Positions 21,471 through 30,242 of a stretch of DNA of 31,928 bases are shown here, piece after piece. The number at the start of each line of letters is the position of its first letter. Positions within the stretch are counted from its first letter, which is position 1. The DNA comes from an uncultured Cytophagaceae bacterium (GTDB lineage Bacteria; Bacteroidota; Bacteroidia; Cytophagales; Spirosomataceae), in NCBI GenBank assembly GCA_903837305.1, contig CAILUB010000127.1, positions 1 to 31,928 on the forward strand, given 5' to 3'. The notes beneath the pieces were generated by a model. The model searched no databases. It was given only the letters and a program-made list of their open reading frames with translations, and was not told the DNA's origin. The translations under genes and the position numbers were made by a program.

Positions 21471-22793
21471 ATACTTAAACACCTTATCTCCCGCCATTAC
21501 CTCTTGCGTTTTCTCGTCAAAAGTAACGCGTTGTCCGGTGCGATAAGCCGCATTAGACATGATCGTAGCGATGGAGTGTTGGTAACCAGCCTCGATAGGA
21601 GCGTTAGGCGTTTTGCGAGATCGAACGCATTCCATCCAGTTTTTCACGTGGTTGAAAGTTAAGATATCTCCACCTGTATCTGCGTCTGTTGCTACTTTAG
21701 CCCCTTCAATTTTCATTGTAGGTAAAAGGTTCGCTTGAAGGCCCATTGCTTTGGCTTCACGCTCACGAAGACCTCCGTTAGGAGAGATCGTATTCGTGTC
21801 TAGGTTTAATTCGCCACCGTTAGAGTAGTAAATTTCTTTCGTTCCACCAGCTGAGTTAGAGAAACGGGAGGTGAATTGAACTTGGAATCCTTTGGTTCCT
21901 TTACCATAATCCATTACCACAGTCATGGTGTCTGCATTTACGCGGCCATCATTCCACTGGTAGATTCCTCCGTTTGCCACGACTGAATTCGGGTGAGATA
22001 AACCGGAGAACCAGTGTACTGTATCGATTTGGTGCGACATCCATTGTCCTGCAATTCCTGATGAATAAGGCCAAAATAAGCGATATTCTAAGTATTTGCG
22101 AGGATCAAATTTGTCTGCTGGGCGGTTCATTAAGTAACGTTTCCAGTCAATATCAGATTCTTTTAAGATGCTCGTTAATTCTGGGCGTCTCCAGCGACCT
22201 GGTTGATTGACGTTCCACATCAATTCCACCATTTTTATATCGCCAAATTTACCCGACTTGATGAATTCATCCGCAGCCCAGTAGTTCTCTCCTGAACGAC
22301 GTTGTGATCCGATTTGAACGATTTTGCCTGAGTCTTTAACCGCTTTTAAAACCGCGCGGTTATCTTCCATCGTTTCAGCTAAGGGTTTTTCTGTATAGGT
22401 ATCGCAACCTGCTTTTACAGCCTCGATGGTATGTAAAGCGTGCTGGAAGTCAGCTGTGGAGATGAAAACGGCATCGATTCCTTTGGCAGAATACAATTCC
22501 TCATTGTTTCGGTAAGTCTGGATAGATCCACCTAATTCTTTCTCTAAAAAGGCTTTTCCTTCATCTCTACGGCGGTTCCATAGATCAGATAGAGCGACCA
22601 TTTCGAAGTTCATTCCTTTGGCCAAAGCCTTGAAAGGAGGCACATGCGATGCACGGTGACGATCAGAGAAACCTACGCAAGCCACGCGAACGCGGTCGTT
22701 TGCGCCAAGAATCTTGCTGTACGATTTTGGGCTAAATGCTAAAGTACCTAGAGAAGCTAGGGCACCTTTGTGTAAAAATTCTCTTCTTTCCAT
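21468..22793 (-). CDS. Tat-exported Gfo/Idh/MocA family oxidoreductase
   Basis: 441-residue NAD(P)-type oxidoreductase with a twin-arginine signal (ERREFLHKGALASLGTLAF), so it is probably exported folded with its cofactor. A Rossmann domain covers about 35-160 and carries the EKPLAETMEDN motif with the conserved Lys. The C-terminal alpha/beta domain includes GQWMSHQIDTVHWF with the usual catalytic-site histidines. The nucleotide-binding loop reads VACVGFSDRHRASH and lacks the full GxGxxG pattern. Eight bases separate it from the preceding DUF1080 gene. Together they resemble pathways that oxidise a sugar at C3 and then break the glycosidic bond; the actual sugar is unknown. Its stop codon TAG is the first triplet of a heptamer array. 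Confidence 0.9.
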   Translation of the reverse strand: MERREFLHKGALASLGTLAFSPKSYSKILGANDRVRVACVGFSDRHRASHVPPFKALAKGMNFEMVALSDLWNRRRDEGKAFLEKELGGSIQTYRNNEELYSAKGIDAVFISTADFQHALHTIEAVKAGCDTYTEKPLAETMEDNRAVLKAVKDSGKIVQIGSQRRSGENYWAADEFIKSGKFGDIKMVELMWNVNQPGRWRRPELTSILKESDIDWKRYLMNRPADKFDPRKYLEYRLFWPYSSGIAGQWMSHQIDTVHWFSGLSHPNSVVANGGIYQWNDGRVNADTMTVVMDYGKGTKGFQVQFTSRFSNSAGGTKEIYYSNGGELNLDTNTISPNGGLREREAKAMGLQANLLPTMKIEGAKVATDADTGGDILTFNHVKNWMECVRSRKTPNAPIEAGYQHSIATIMSNAAYRTGQRVTFDEKTQEVMAGDKVFKY

Positions 22794-22801
22794 AGGTTGG
22801 T

Positions 22802-24169
22802 TTATTTAATTTCTCTGATTTTGATGTTTTTATAGAATACGGAATCCCCGTGTTCTTGGAAAAGGATTGGACCTGAATCTTGCGCACCAAAACCATCCCA
22901 CACTTTATGCTTGCTATGTGCAACTAACACTTTAAAGATATTGCTTTTGCGCTCATATTCGATCACTTTAAAGCCATTTAACCAGTGTTGAACGATGTTA
23001 TTTGGATACACAATGATACGTCCTTGATTCCATTCGCCTATTTTCTTTTGGAAACGACCATCGATTTTGTTCGATGGAATGATGTCATACAAACTAGCTA
23101 ATGTGCGATTTCCTACGGTTCCTAATTTCGCATCCGGGTGTTTTGCGTCATCCAAAACTTGGTATTCCAAGCCGATTGCTGACATTCCAGAATTATACGA
23201 TTCGTTCACGAAATATTTAACACCTGAATTTGCACCTTCCGTTAGTTTAAAATCAAACGTTAATTCGAAAGCGGAGAACTTGTCATTCGTTAAGATATCC
23301 CCACCATTGCCTGATTCTTTACCACCTTTACTATTTACATGTAGCGTTCCGTCTTCTACCGTCCAAACCGAAGGAGGTTTTGTGGTTTTAAATGCTGAAC
23401 GGAAGCCTGTTAAGTCTTTCCCGTTGAATAATAGACGGAAACCTTGTGCTTGTTCTTGAGCAGATACATTATTTAACGTGTAGTTGTCTACTACAACTCT
23501 GCTGTCCAAAGGACGAGGTTGCATCTCTTTTCCTGTTTGGATGCGGATGTTTTTCCACATCACTTGCATGCCTGGTTTCATCTCTCCATAGATGGCGTGT
23601 ACTTGGAAGGCGATAAAACCTTTAGCCGTCATATCGTCTACTAAATAGGTGACAGGATAGTCGTTAATCCAGGTGCGGATCGTACTTCCAATTGCCTCGA
23701 TGCGGTAATGGTTCCAAACATCCCCTAGTTTAAAGGCCTTCTTCGCCTCAGGTTTAAGTTCGTTCTGGGCTAACCACCCACGGCGTGATTCGTCATAGAT
23801 GCCGCCTGACCAGCCTCTTGTAGAAGGGTCAATTTCGGCTTGGTAACCGTGAACGCGTCCATTTTGGTATTCAGGGATGGATAAACTTCTGAACTGAACA
23901 CCAGAATTCATTTTGTTGTCTACTTTGACATCGAATTCTAGGATAAAATCTCCATATTCTTGTTCGGTAGCCATAAAGGAATTTGGTGTGTTCGCTACAG
24001 TGGTTCCCACCATCACGCCATCCTTTACTTCATATTTAGCTTGTCCATTGAGTTGCTTGAAACCTTTGAAGGTTTTTCCGTCGAATAGGTTGGTCCATTT
24101 TTGAGCTTGTACTTTAAACGATCCAATCGCTAAAAACAAGCTTAAAAAGGGTATAATCAATTTTTTCAT
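22802..24169 (-). CDS. secreted protein with two DUF1080 (3-keto-glycoside lyase/hydrolase-like) domains
   Basis: 455 residues with a Sec signal peptide (MKKLIIPFLSLFLAIGS, cleavage near QAQ at 21-23). Two DUF1080 concanavalin-like domains follow: about 25-215 (WTNLFDGKTFKGFKQ, NSGVQFRSL) and 240-455 (FRLLFNGKDLTGFRS, NSGVKYFVNES). DUF1080 is annotated as 3-keto-disaccharide hydrolase, and members act on 3-keto-glycosides. A tandem of two such domains in one chain is longer than the single-domain form and may combine two specificities or one catalytic and one binding unit. It is the first gene of the operon and is followed by the Tat-exported oxidoreductase, so both products should work outside the cytoplasm. 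Confidence 0.9.
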   Translation of the reverse strand: MKKLIIPFLSLFLAIGSFKVQAQKWTNLFDGKTFKGFKQLNGQAKYEVKDGVMVGTTVANTPNSFMATEQEYGDFILEFDVKVDNKMNSGVQFRSLSIPEYQNGRVHGYQAEIDPSTRGWSGGIYDESRRGWLAQNELKPEAKKAFKLGDVWNHYRIEAIGSTIRTWINDYPVTYLVDDMTAKGFIAFQVHAIYGEMKPGMQVMWKNIRIQTGKEMQPRPLDSRVVVDNYTLNNVSAQEQAQGFRLLFNGKDLTGFRSAFKTTKPPSVWTVEDGTLHVNSKGGKESGNGGDILTNDKFSAFELTFDFKLTEGANSGVKYFVNESYNSGMSAIGLEYQVLDDAKHPDAKLGTVGNRTLASLYDIIPSNKIDGRFQKKIGEWNQGRIIVYPNNIVQHWLNGFKVIEYERKSNIFKVLVAHSKHKVWDGFGAQDSGPILFQEHGDSVFYKNIKIREIK

Positions 24170-24307
24170 AGTTTATTTAGTTTTCATTATAAGGTAGTAA
24201 TCTTCGAAATTTACTCAATTATCTTAAAATAATTTAGTTCAGTAAGGTGTCAAAAACAGGTCAAGAAATTTGTAATCATCCAAGGGCGGATATCAGCGGT
24301 ATTCTAT

Positions 24308-24315
24308 TAAATTTG
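24308..24315 (+). promoter_or_regulatory. -7 element TAAATTTG for metZ-nuoH
   Basis: Exact match to TAnnTTTG ending 18 bp before the metZ ATG at 24334. The remaining divergent spacer back to 24170 is AT-rich. I see no SAM riboswitch or other recognisable leader in it. Confidence 0.5.
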
Positions 24316-24333
24316 TAGATTAATTTGAAGAAT

Positions 24334-25500
24334 ATGCAAAAACAGACCAAAGCCATTCGTATTCAAGCCGAAAGATCTCAAAATAGAGAGCATTCGGTGC
24401 CATTGTACTTGACTTCTAGCTTCACTTTTGAGGATGCGGAGCAGGGGAGAGCAATATTCGCGGACGAAATGGCGGGCAATATCTATTCACGTTATATGAA
24501 TCCCAATGTGGATGAGTTCGTGGAAAAGATGAATATGTTGGAAAATGCAGAGGATGGTATTGCATTTTCTACTGGAATGGCTGCCATTTTTGCATCAATG
24601 GCAGGATTATTAAAAGCAGGAGATCATATAGTCGCCTCTAATGCCTTATTTGGTTCATGTATCCAGATTTTGACGAAGATTACCTCGAAATGGGGAATTG
24701 AATGCACTTTCGTTCCTGGTGCTGATATCAATGCATGGAAAGGCGCTATTAAACCGAATACGAAATTCTTATTCTGTGAATCTCCATCAAATCCAGGTTT
24801 AGAGCTAATTGACTTGAAAGCATTAGCTGCCTTGAAAGAGGGGAAAGAAATGATTTTGGCCGTTGATAACTGTTTTGCGACACCTATTTTGCAAACTCCT
24901 TTGGATTTAGGTGCAGATTTAGTAATTCACTCAGCGACGAAATATATTGATGGCCAAGGCCGTGTTTTAGGGGGTGTGATCTGCGGAAAGAAAGTATATA
25001 TCGATGACATTCGCTTTTTTGCGCGCCATACAGGTCCTTCTCTATCGCCATTTAATGCTTGGGTATTATCCAAGAGTTTGGAATTATTAGATCTCAGAAT
25101 GCAAAAGCATTCAGAGAACGCGATGGCTTTAGCGGAAGCTTTGGAGGGACATAAAGCCTTAAATAAGGTAAAATACCCTTATTTGAAATCACATCCGCAA
25201 TTTGAATTGGCAAAACGCCAAATGAAATATGGTGGAGGTATTCTAACTATTGATATTAAAGGTGGATTTGAAAAGGTAGTGGCATTTAGTAAGTTATTGA
25301 AGATAGCTTCTATATCTCCTAATTTAGGTGATTCACGCACGATTATCACACATCCAGCTTCGACCACACACGCTAAATTACCAGCAGAAGAGAAAGCTAC
25401 TTTGGGGATTACCGATGGTTTAGTTCGTATTGCGGTAGGTCTTGAGTCAGTAGAAGATTTAAAAGCAGATTTCCTACAAGCCCTTAATCAAATTAGCTAA
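24334..25500 (+). CDS. metZ: O-succinylhomoserine sulfhydrylase-type PLP enzyme
   Basis: 388-residue Cys/Met-metabolism PLP enzyme from ATG 24334 (a TTG at 24325 would add three residues). The PLP lysine is K203 in HSATKYIDGQGRVLGG, which is the MetZ form of the motif. Other family segments are YSRYMNPNVDEFVEKM, FCESPSNPGLELID, and SPNLGDSRTIITHPASTTHAKL near the C terminus. MetZ makes homocysteine from O-succinyl- or O-acetylhomoserine and sulfide in the methionine pathway. Cystathionine gamma-synthase is the main alternative, but the DGQGRVLGG signature argues for sulfhydrylase. The stop codon overlaps the nuoH start by one base (TAATG), an unexpected partner. Confidence 0.92.
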   Translation: MQKQTKAIRIQAERSQNREHSVPLYLTSSFTFEDAEQGRAIFADEMAGNIYSRYMNPNVDEFVEKMNMLENAEDGIAFSTGMAAIFASMAGLLKAGDHIVASNALFGSCIQILTKITSKWGIECTFVPGADINAWKGAIKPNTKFLFCESPSNPGLELIDLKALAALKEGKEMILAVDNCFATPILQTPLDLGADLVIHSATKYIDGQGRVLGGVICGKKVYIDDIRFFARHTGPSLSPFNAWVLSKSLELLDLRMQKHSENAMALAEALEGHKALNKVKYPYLKSHPQFELAKRQMKYGGGILTIDIKGGFEKVVAFSKLLKIASISPNLGDSRTIITHPASTTHAKLPAEEKATLGITDGLVRIAVGLESVEDLKADFLQALNQIS

Positions 25501-26588
25501 TGTGGATCGCTCTGGTCGTTTGTTTGCTTTTGTTGACTGTAAATGTCGTAATAGGCGTTTATGTAGAGCGAAAGTTATCTGCCTTTATGCAGGATAGATT
25601 AGGGCCAATGAATGTGGGTAAATGGGGTTTGTTGCAGGTTTTTGCGGATCTGTTGAAGTTATTCCAAAAGGAAGACATCGTTCCAGAAAATGCCCAAAAG
25701 CGTTTATTTCTTATAGCTCCTTGGATTATATTCTTATCTGTTTTTGGAGCATTTTCTGTTATTCCTTTAAGTTCTGGCACTTTTTTGCAAGGAAGTCAAA
25801 CCCAGATGGGATTGATGCTCTTAATGGGAATTGTTTCATTAGATAGTTTAGGCATTTTGTTAGCCGGTTGGACTTCGAATAATAAGTATTCTCTCTTAGG
25901 AGCAATTCGTTCCGCAGCTCAGTTAGTCTCGTATGAGATTCCTTTGGGGTTGACGATTTTATGTGTCGTATTGATTTCTGGATCGCTTAATTTACAGGAT
26001 ATTGCTTTACAACAAGGGATTTTCGCAACTGAAACGCAGTATTTATTTGGAATTAAAAGCTTAGGGATCGATGTGACACAAACCGGAGGTATCTTAAGTT
26101 GGAATGTGGTGCGCATGCCTTTGTATTTCTTTTTGTTCATCATCTATTTTATTGCCTCCTTAGCGGAAGCGAACAGGGCTCCCTTTGATATTCCGGAAGC
26201 TGAATCTGAACTAGTAGGAGGTTTCCATACAGAATATGCGGGTATGCGTTGGGCATTGCTATTTCTTTCTGAATATGGAATAATGCTTCTGGTAAGTGTT
26301 TTAGGCGTTATATTGTTTTGGGGGGCTTGGTATTCTCCTTTGCCTAATATCGGATCTGTTCGCTTAGCAGATTGGACGAATGGTGAGCCTGGCACCATCT
26401 ATGCTACTCTGATTGGTTTTGTTTGGCTGATGTTGAAAGCCTATAGCTTAATTGCCCTTCAAATGTGGATTAGATGGACGCTACCTCGTCTTCGGGTAGA
26501 TCAGTTGATGTATTTGTGCTGGAAAGTGCTGACTCCCTTTGCCCTGATTTTCGTCGCAATTTCTGCGCTTTGGTCGCTTTTGATGTAA
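25500..26588 (+). CDS. nuoH: NADH-quinone oxidoreductase subunit H (NuoH)
   Basis: 362-residue membrane subunit of respiratory complex I, lying at the junction with the peripheral arm next to the quinone site. About eight to nine helices are visible. Diagnostic segments are VERKLSAFMQDRLGPMNVGKWGLLQVFADLLKLFQ (split here by family convention into two loops) and the acidic loop APFDIPEAESELVGG followed by FHTEYAGMRWALLFLSEY. Full length. No other complex I gene is present in the window; nuoH usually sits between nuoG and nuoI. Here it is translationally coupled to metZ and followed by a TonB receptor gene 56 bp on. Whether the rest of the complex is encoded elsewhere must be assumed. Confidence 0.94.
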   Translation: MWIALVVCLLLLTVNVVIGVYVERKLSAFMQDRLGPMNVGKWGLLQVFADLLKLFQKEDIVPENAQKRLFLIAPWIIFLSVFGAFSVIPLSSGTFLQGSQTQMGLMLLMGIVSLDSLGILLAGWTSNNKYSLLGAIRSAAQLVSYEIPLGLTILCVVLISGSLNLQDIALQQGIFATETQYLFGIKSLGIDVTQTGGILSWNVVRMPLYFFLFIIYFIASLAEANRAPFDIPEAESELVGGFHTEYAGMRWALLFLSEYGIMLLVSVLGVILFWGAWYSPLPNIGSVRLADWTNGEPGTIYATLIGFVWLMLKAYSLIALQMWIRWTLPRLRVDQLMYLCWKVLTPFALIFVAISALWSLLM

Positions 26589-26644
26589 AGAGTTCATTAT
26601 AAAAAGTGTTTCTTTACAGAATTGAATCTGTTAACCTACTATCT

Positions 26645-29050
26645 ATGATCAAACTCTTACTTAGAGTCTTTTGTATGGGACTTTTTTTTGTCCTTTCACA
26701 TCAAAGTATCGCCCAAACCGTCTCTCTCCCTGTTATTTTTGGAAAAGTAACTGATGCCTCTACAGGAGAGCCTCTCATAGGAGCAGATATTTCCATTGAT
26801 TCTAAAAAGTTTGGAATTACAACGGATTCCTTAGGAAACTATAAAGTTTATTTTCCTGCTGGAGAATTGGTGATTAAAGTAAGTTTTGTGGGTTATAATC
26901 CATTTCGTTTGAAAGTGTCTCTTAAAGCGGATAGGGAATTAAATGTTCAGTTAAACAATGTAACCAAGCAATTAGAAGAGGTAATTGTTTCGAGTGCTGC
27001 GACTAAGCGCGATATTCAGACGCCCTCTTTAGGTGTTACTGTATTAAGTTTAAAAGGTATCAAAAAGCTCCCAACCATGATGGGGGAGGTTGATGTAATT
27101 CGCAGTTTGCAGTCTCTTCCAGGGGTATCTTCCGTAGGAGAAGGGGCAAATGGATTAAATATTCGAGGGTCTAATGTGGATCAAAATTTAATCTATATCG
27201 ATGATACGCCTATTTTTAATCCGACACACATGTTTGGTTTGTTTTCTGTTTTTGCTTCAGATGCCATACGTGATTTAGAATTATACAAAGGAGGTGTTCC
27301 ATCGCGTTTTGGAGGTCGCACTGCTTCTGTTTTGGATATCAAAATGATCGAGCCTAATACCGAGAAGTTTAAAATGCAAGGTGGAATTGGTTTAGTTTCG
27401 AATCGCGTGATGGCTGAAATTCCCATCATAAAAGAGAAATTATCTGTTTTAGTTGCGGGACGATTATCGGTAAATGATTTTTTGTTCAACTATTTTGCGC
27501 CTGATTATTTAAAAAACTTGCGGGCAAATTTTTCAGATGTGGCTACAAAGATTTATTTCCGACCTAACACGAAAAATACCATTTCTCTTTCGACCTATTT
27601 GAGTCATGATTATTACCGTGTGGATTCTTTGTTCAGTATTGAAAACGTAGTTGCGAAACAGACTTCATTTAATTATGGTCATAAAAATCTAGCTGTGCAT
27701 TGGAATCACTACTTTTCTCCTAAATTAAATATGATGGTGAGTGGTTCTCTTACCGATTATATGACTAAAACCTTTGCACCAGATACGGTAAATACGATTG
27801 ATTTAAATTCTTCTATCTTATATCGAAACTTGACTACTAGTTTTGATTACCAACCGAGTGAAAACCACAAGATGAATTTTGGTCTAACAGGAACACGTTA
27901 TGATATAAATCCTGGTTATCTGAATGAAGGTGTTATTTCAAGGGTCGCTACGGTAAAGCTTCCTTTAGAGCAGTCCTATGAAGTAGGAATTTTCGCTGAT
28001 GATGAATGGACTTTGAGTCCCAAGTTCACGGTTCAAGCTGGGCTTCGTTATTCGCACTATTATCGGGTAGGAGCGGGTGTAGTCAATGAATATCTACCAG
28101 GTCAATTACCTTCATTAAATTCAATTGTTAAAAAAACTACTTATGAGGAAGGGGAAGTGATGGCCTCTTACGGTGGTTTTGAACCTCGATTGACGATGAA
28201 ATATTCGTTTGGAGAAAATATGACAATGAAATTTGGCTATAATAGGCAACAACAATTCTTTCAATTATTATCCAATAATACTACACCATTACCTACTTCA
28301 CGATGGAAGACTTCGGATAGTTTTATTAAACCTCAACAAAGTGATTTCCTCTCATTGGGTTTATTTAGAACCTTTAATGAAAATGTGTTTGAGGCATCCA
28401 TTGAGACTTATTACCGAGACGTAAGGAACACATTAGACTTCGTTTCTGGGGCTAATCTTCAGTTAAACCCAACAATAGAAACCCAATTAATTTCAGGAAA
28501 AAGTAAGGCCTATGGGATGGAAGTTATGGTGCAGAAGAAAAAAGGCGAAGTATCTGGCTGGATTTCCTACACTTATGCTAGAGCCTTCAATCAAATGATA
28601 GGCGATTTTCCAGAAGTTCAGTCAATAAATAGTGGAGAATGGTTTGCCACAAATTATGACAAGCCACACACGTTTAATATGATGTTGAATATTCAACCTA
28701 CGACACACCATAGTTTCTCTTTTACTTTTGCGTATAACTCGGGTCGTCCATTTTCTTCTCCTTCTGGATCCTATGAAATTGGAGGCAAAGTATACCCTGT
28801 ATTTGCGGAACGTAATAATGATCGTGTTCGCGACTACCACCGTTTAGACTTCTCTTGGACGATCAATAATCCATCCTTGATTAAAAAACGTTGGGAAGGT
28901 AGCTGGGTATTTACAGTTTATAACTTATATGGTCGCCAAAATCCTTATTCGGTTTTCTTTAAATCAAGCAGAAGTGGTTTGAAAGCTTATGAATTGAGTG
29001 TTTTCGCCTCTCCATTTATCTCATTAACCTATAATTTCAAATTCTTATAG
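26645..29050 (+). CDS. TonB-dependent receptor with N-terminal carboxypeptidase-regulatory-like domain
   Basis: 801-residue outer-membrane receptor from ATG 26645. An in-frame GTG at 26606 would put 13 residues before the signal peptide, so I reject it. Signal peptide MIKLLLRVFCMGLFFVLSH, cleavage near IAQ. A beta-sandwich domain follows at about 28-115 (FGKVTDASTGEPLIGADI), then the plug at 130-235 (SLPGVSSVGEGANGLNIRG, DDTPIFNPTHMFGLFS) and the barrel to the C terminus (SLTYNFKFL, ending in Leu after an aromatic). It is paired with a DUF4249 lipoprotein 2 nt downstream rather than a SusD homologue. The substrate is unknown; the ferrochelatase gene downstream hints at iron or haem but is weak evidence. 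Confidence 0.93.
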   Translation: MIKLLLRVFCMGLFFVLSHQSIAQTVSLPVIFGKVTDASTGEPLIGADISIDSKKFGITTDSLGNYKVYFPAGELVIKVSFVGYNPFRLKVSLKADRELNVQLNNVTKQLEEVIVSSAATKRDIQTPSLGVTVLSLKGIKKLPTMMGEVDVIRSLQSLPGVSSVGEGANGLNIRGSNVDQNLIYIDDTPIFNPTHMFGLFSVFASDAIRDLELYKGGVPSRFGGRTASVLDIKMIEPNTEKFKMQGGIGLVSNRVMAEIPIIKEKLSVLVAGRLSVNDFLFNYFAPDYLKNLRANFSDVATKIYFRPNTKNTISLSTYLSHDYYRVDSLFSIENVVAKQTSFNYGHKNLAVHWNHYFSPKLNMMVSGSLTDYMTKTFAPDTVNTIDLNSSILYRNLTTSFDYQPSENHKMNFGLTGTRYDINPGYLNEGVISRVATVKLPLEQSYEVGIFADDEWTLSPKFTVQAGLRYSHYYRVGAGVVNEYLPGQLPSLNSIVKKTTYEEGEVMASYGGFEPRLTMKYSFGENMTMKFGYNRQQQFFQLLSNNTTPLPTSRWKTSDSFIKPQQSDFLSLGLFRTFNENVFEASIETYYRDVRNTLDFVSGANLQLNPTIETQLISGKSKAYGMEVMVQKKKGEVSGWISYTYARAFNQMIGDFPEVQSINSGEWFATNYDKPHTFNMMLNIQPTTHHSFSFTFAYNSGRPFSSPSGSYEIGGKVYPVFAERNNDRVRDYHRLDFSWTINNPSLIKKRWEGSWVFTVYNLYGRQNPYSVFFKSSRSGLKAYELSVFASPFISLTYNFKFL

Positions 29051-29052
29051 TC

Positions 29053-30207
29053 ATGCCAATATCAATCACAAAAATAGTATTTTTCCTTTTGCTTGTTGGC
29101 ATGGTGACTTGGGCATGTATAAACCCTATTAATGATTTTATTCAAGTGGATTCCACTTCGTTTACGACAATAGAGGCAGATATTTCTGATGACGCAGAAT
29201 TAAGTAAAGTGCGATTAACAAGTTCTTCTAATCAACTGACTTCTCAATTGGCACTTCCTATTTCGAAGGCAATCGTTTCGATTACGGATCAAAATGGCCT
29301 CAAGACCTCTTTTACAGAGGGTATTCCTCGTGGAACTTATTATCCACCAAAAGGATTTGTCGGAAAGGTTGGATCTACCTATAAGTTGAATGTGAAAATG
29401 TTAAGTGGTCAGACTTACGAAAGCACCGAAGAAACAATGAAAGCGGTACCGGAGATTGAAAATACGATCACTCGTTTTGAAATCTTTGATCAATATTCAA
29501 AAGTAGATGTTAGGCGATCCGGTTTTACCGTATATCTAGATTTCAAAGATTTGCCATCGGAGGGGGATTATTATTTATGGAATTGGAAACATTATGAACA
29601 ATTAAATTATTGTGCCACCTGTACGGATGGGGCTAAATATGATTTTAATAGATTAGATTGTGTCGTGCCTAGGAATCCCACTGATGAAGTTTTGAACTAT
29701 TTGTGTGATGGAAAATGCTGGAGTATTACCACAAATAATGATTTGAATGTATTCTCGGATGCCTTAACAAATGGACAACGTGTAGTAGGTCGCCAGGTAG
29801 CACGTATCCCTTTTGATAATTGGTCTCCTTATTATTTCCGATTAGAACAACGTTCGATTACTAAAAATGCATTCGCTTTTTACCAATCCTTGATAGCACA
29901 AGTTCAATCATCCGGTTCTTTATTTGATGTGCCTGCTGAAACTAGGTTTAGTTTAAATATCAAATCATTGACTAATCCTACTGAACGAGTTTTGGGTATC
30001 TTTAACGTGTTTTCCGTTCGTAAAAAGATCTTTTTGATTGATCGTAAACAAAATATACCTATCAATGAATATCCAATGATTCCTCCGGTTATTGGTCTTC
30101 TCTACAGTTGTCCTCCGGGCGCAAGCGCCTTTGGTTGTAAAGATCAGGTACCTTGTATGGAATCGGCTACCAGAACAAAAATTACACCAGAAGGTTGGGT
30201 ATTCTAG
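29053..30207 (+). CDS. DUF4249 lipoprotein, partner of the TonB-dependent receptor
   Basis: 384-residue protein with a lipoprotein signal (hydrophobic FFLLLVGMVTWAC, lipidated Cys at about 22). It then shows the beta-rich start typical of DUF4249 (FIQVDSTSFTTIEADISDDAELSKVRLT) and the family's mid-protein cysteines (NYCATCTDG, DGKCWS) plus a C-terminal CPPG and CKDQVPC group. The ATG is 2 nt after the receptor stop, so the two are co-translated. DUF4249 proteins commonly follow this receptor class in Bacteroidota and are thought to sit at the outer membrane as accessory subunits. No activity is established. Confidence 0.87.
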   Translation: MPISITKIVFFLLLVGMVTWACINPINDFIQVDSTSFTTIEADISDDAELSKVRLTSSSNQLTSQLALPISKAIVSITDQNGLKTSFTEGIPRGTYYPPKGFVGKVGSTYKLNVKMLSGQTYESTEETMKAVPEIENTITRFEIFDQYSKVDVRRSGFTVYLDFKDLPSEGDYYLWNWKHYEQLNYCATCTDGAKYDFNRLDCVVPRNPTDEVLNYLCDGKCWSITTNNDLNVFSDALTNGQRVVGRQVARIPFDNWSPYYFRLEQRSITKNAFAFYQSLIAQVQSSGSLFDVPAETRFSLNIKSLTNPTERVLGIFNVFSVRKKIFLIDRKQNIPINEYPMIPPVIGLLYSCPPGASAFGCKDQVPCMESATRTKITPEGWVF

Positions 30208-30242
30208 TTTTTTAGGCACAAATTTGTTCTTTAATTAGAAAT

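Noticed and set aside
24170..24333. Possible SAM riboswitch before metZ
   Set aside because: The spacer is AT-rich without the conserved stems of any SAM riboswitch class I can recognise.
26606..26644. Upstream GTG start for the TonB receptor
   Set aside because: It would place 13 residues before a typical signal peptide; ATG 26645 is better.
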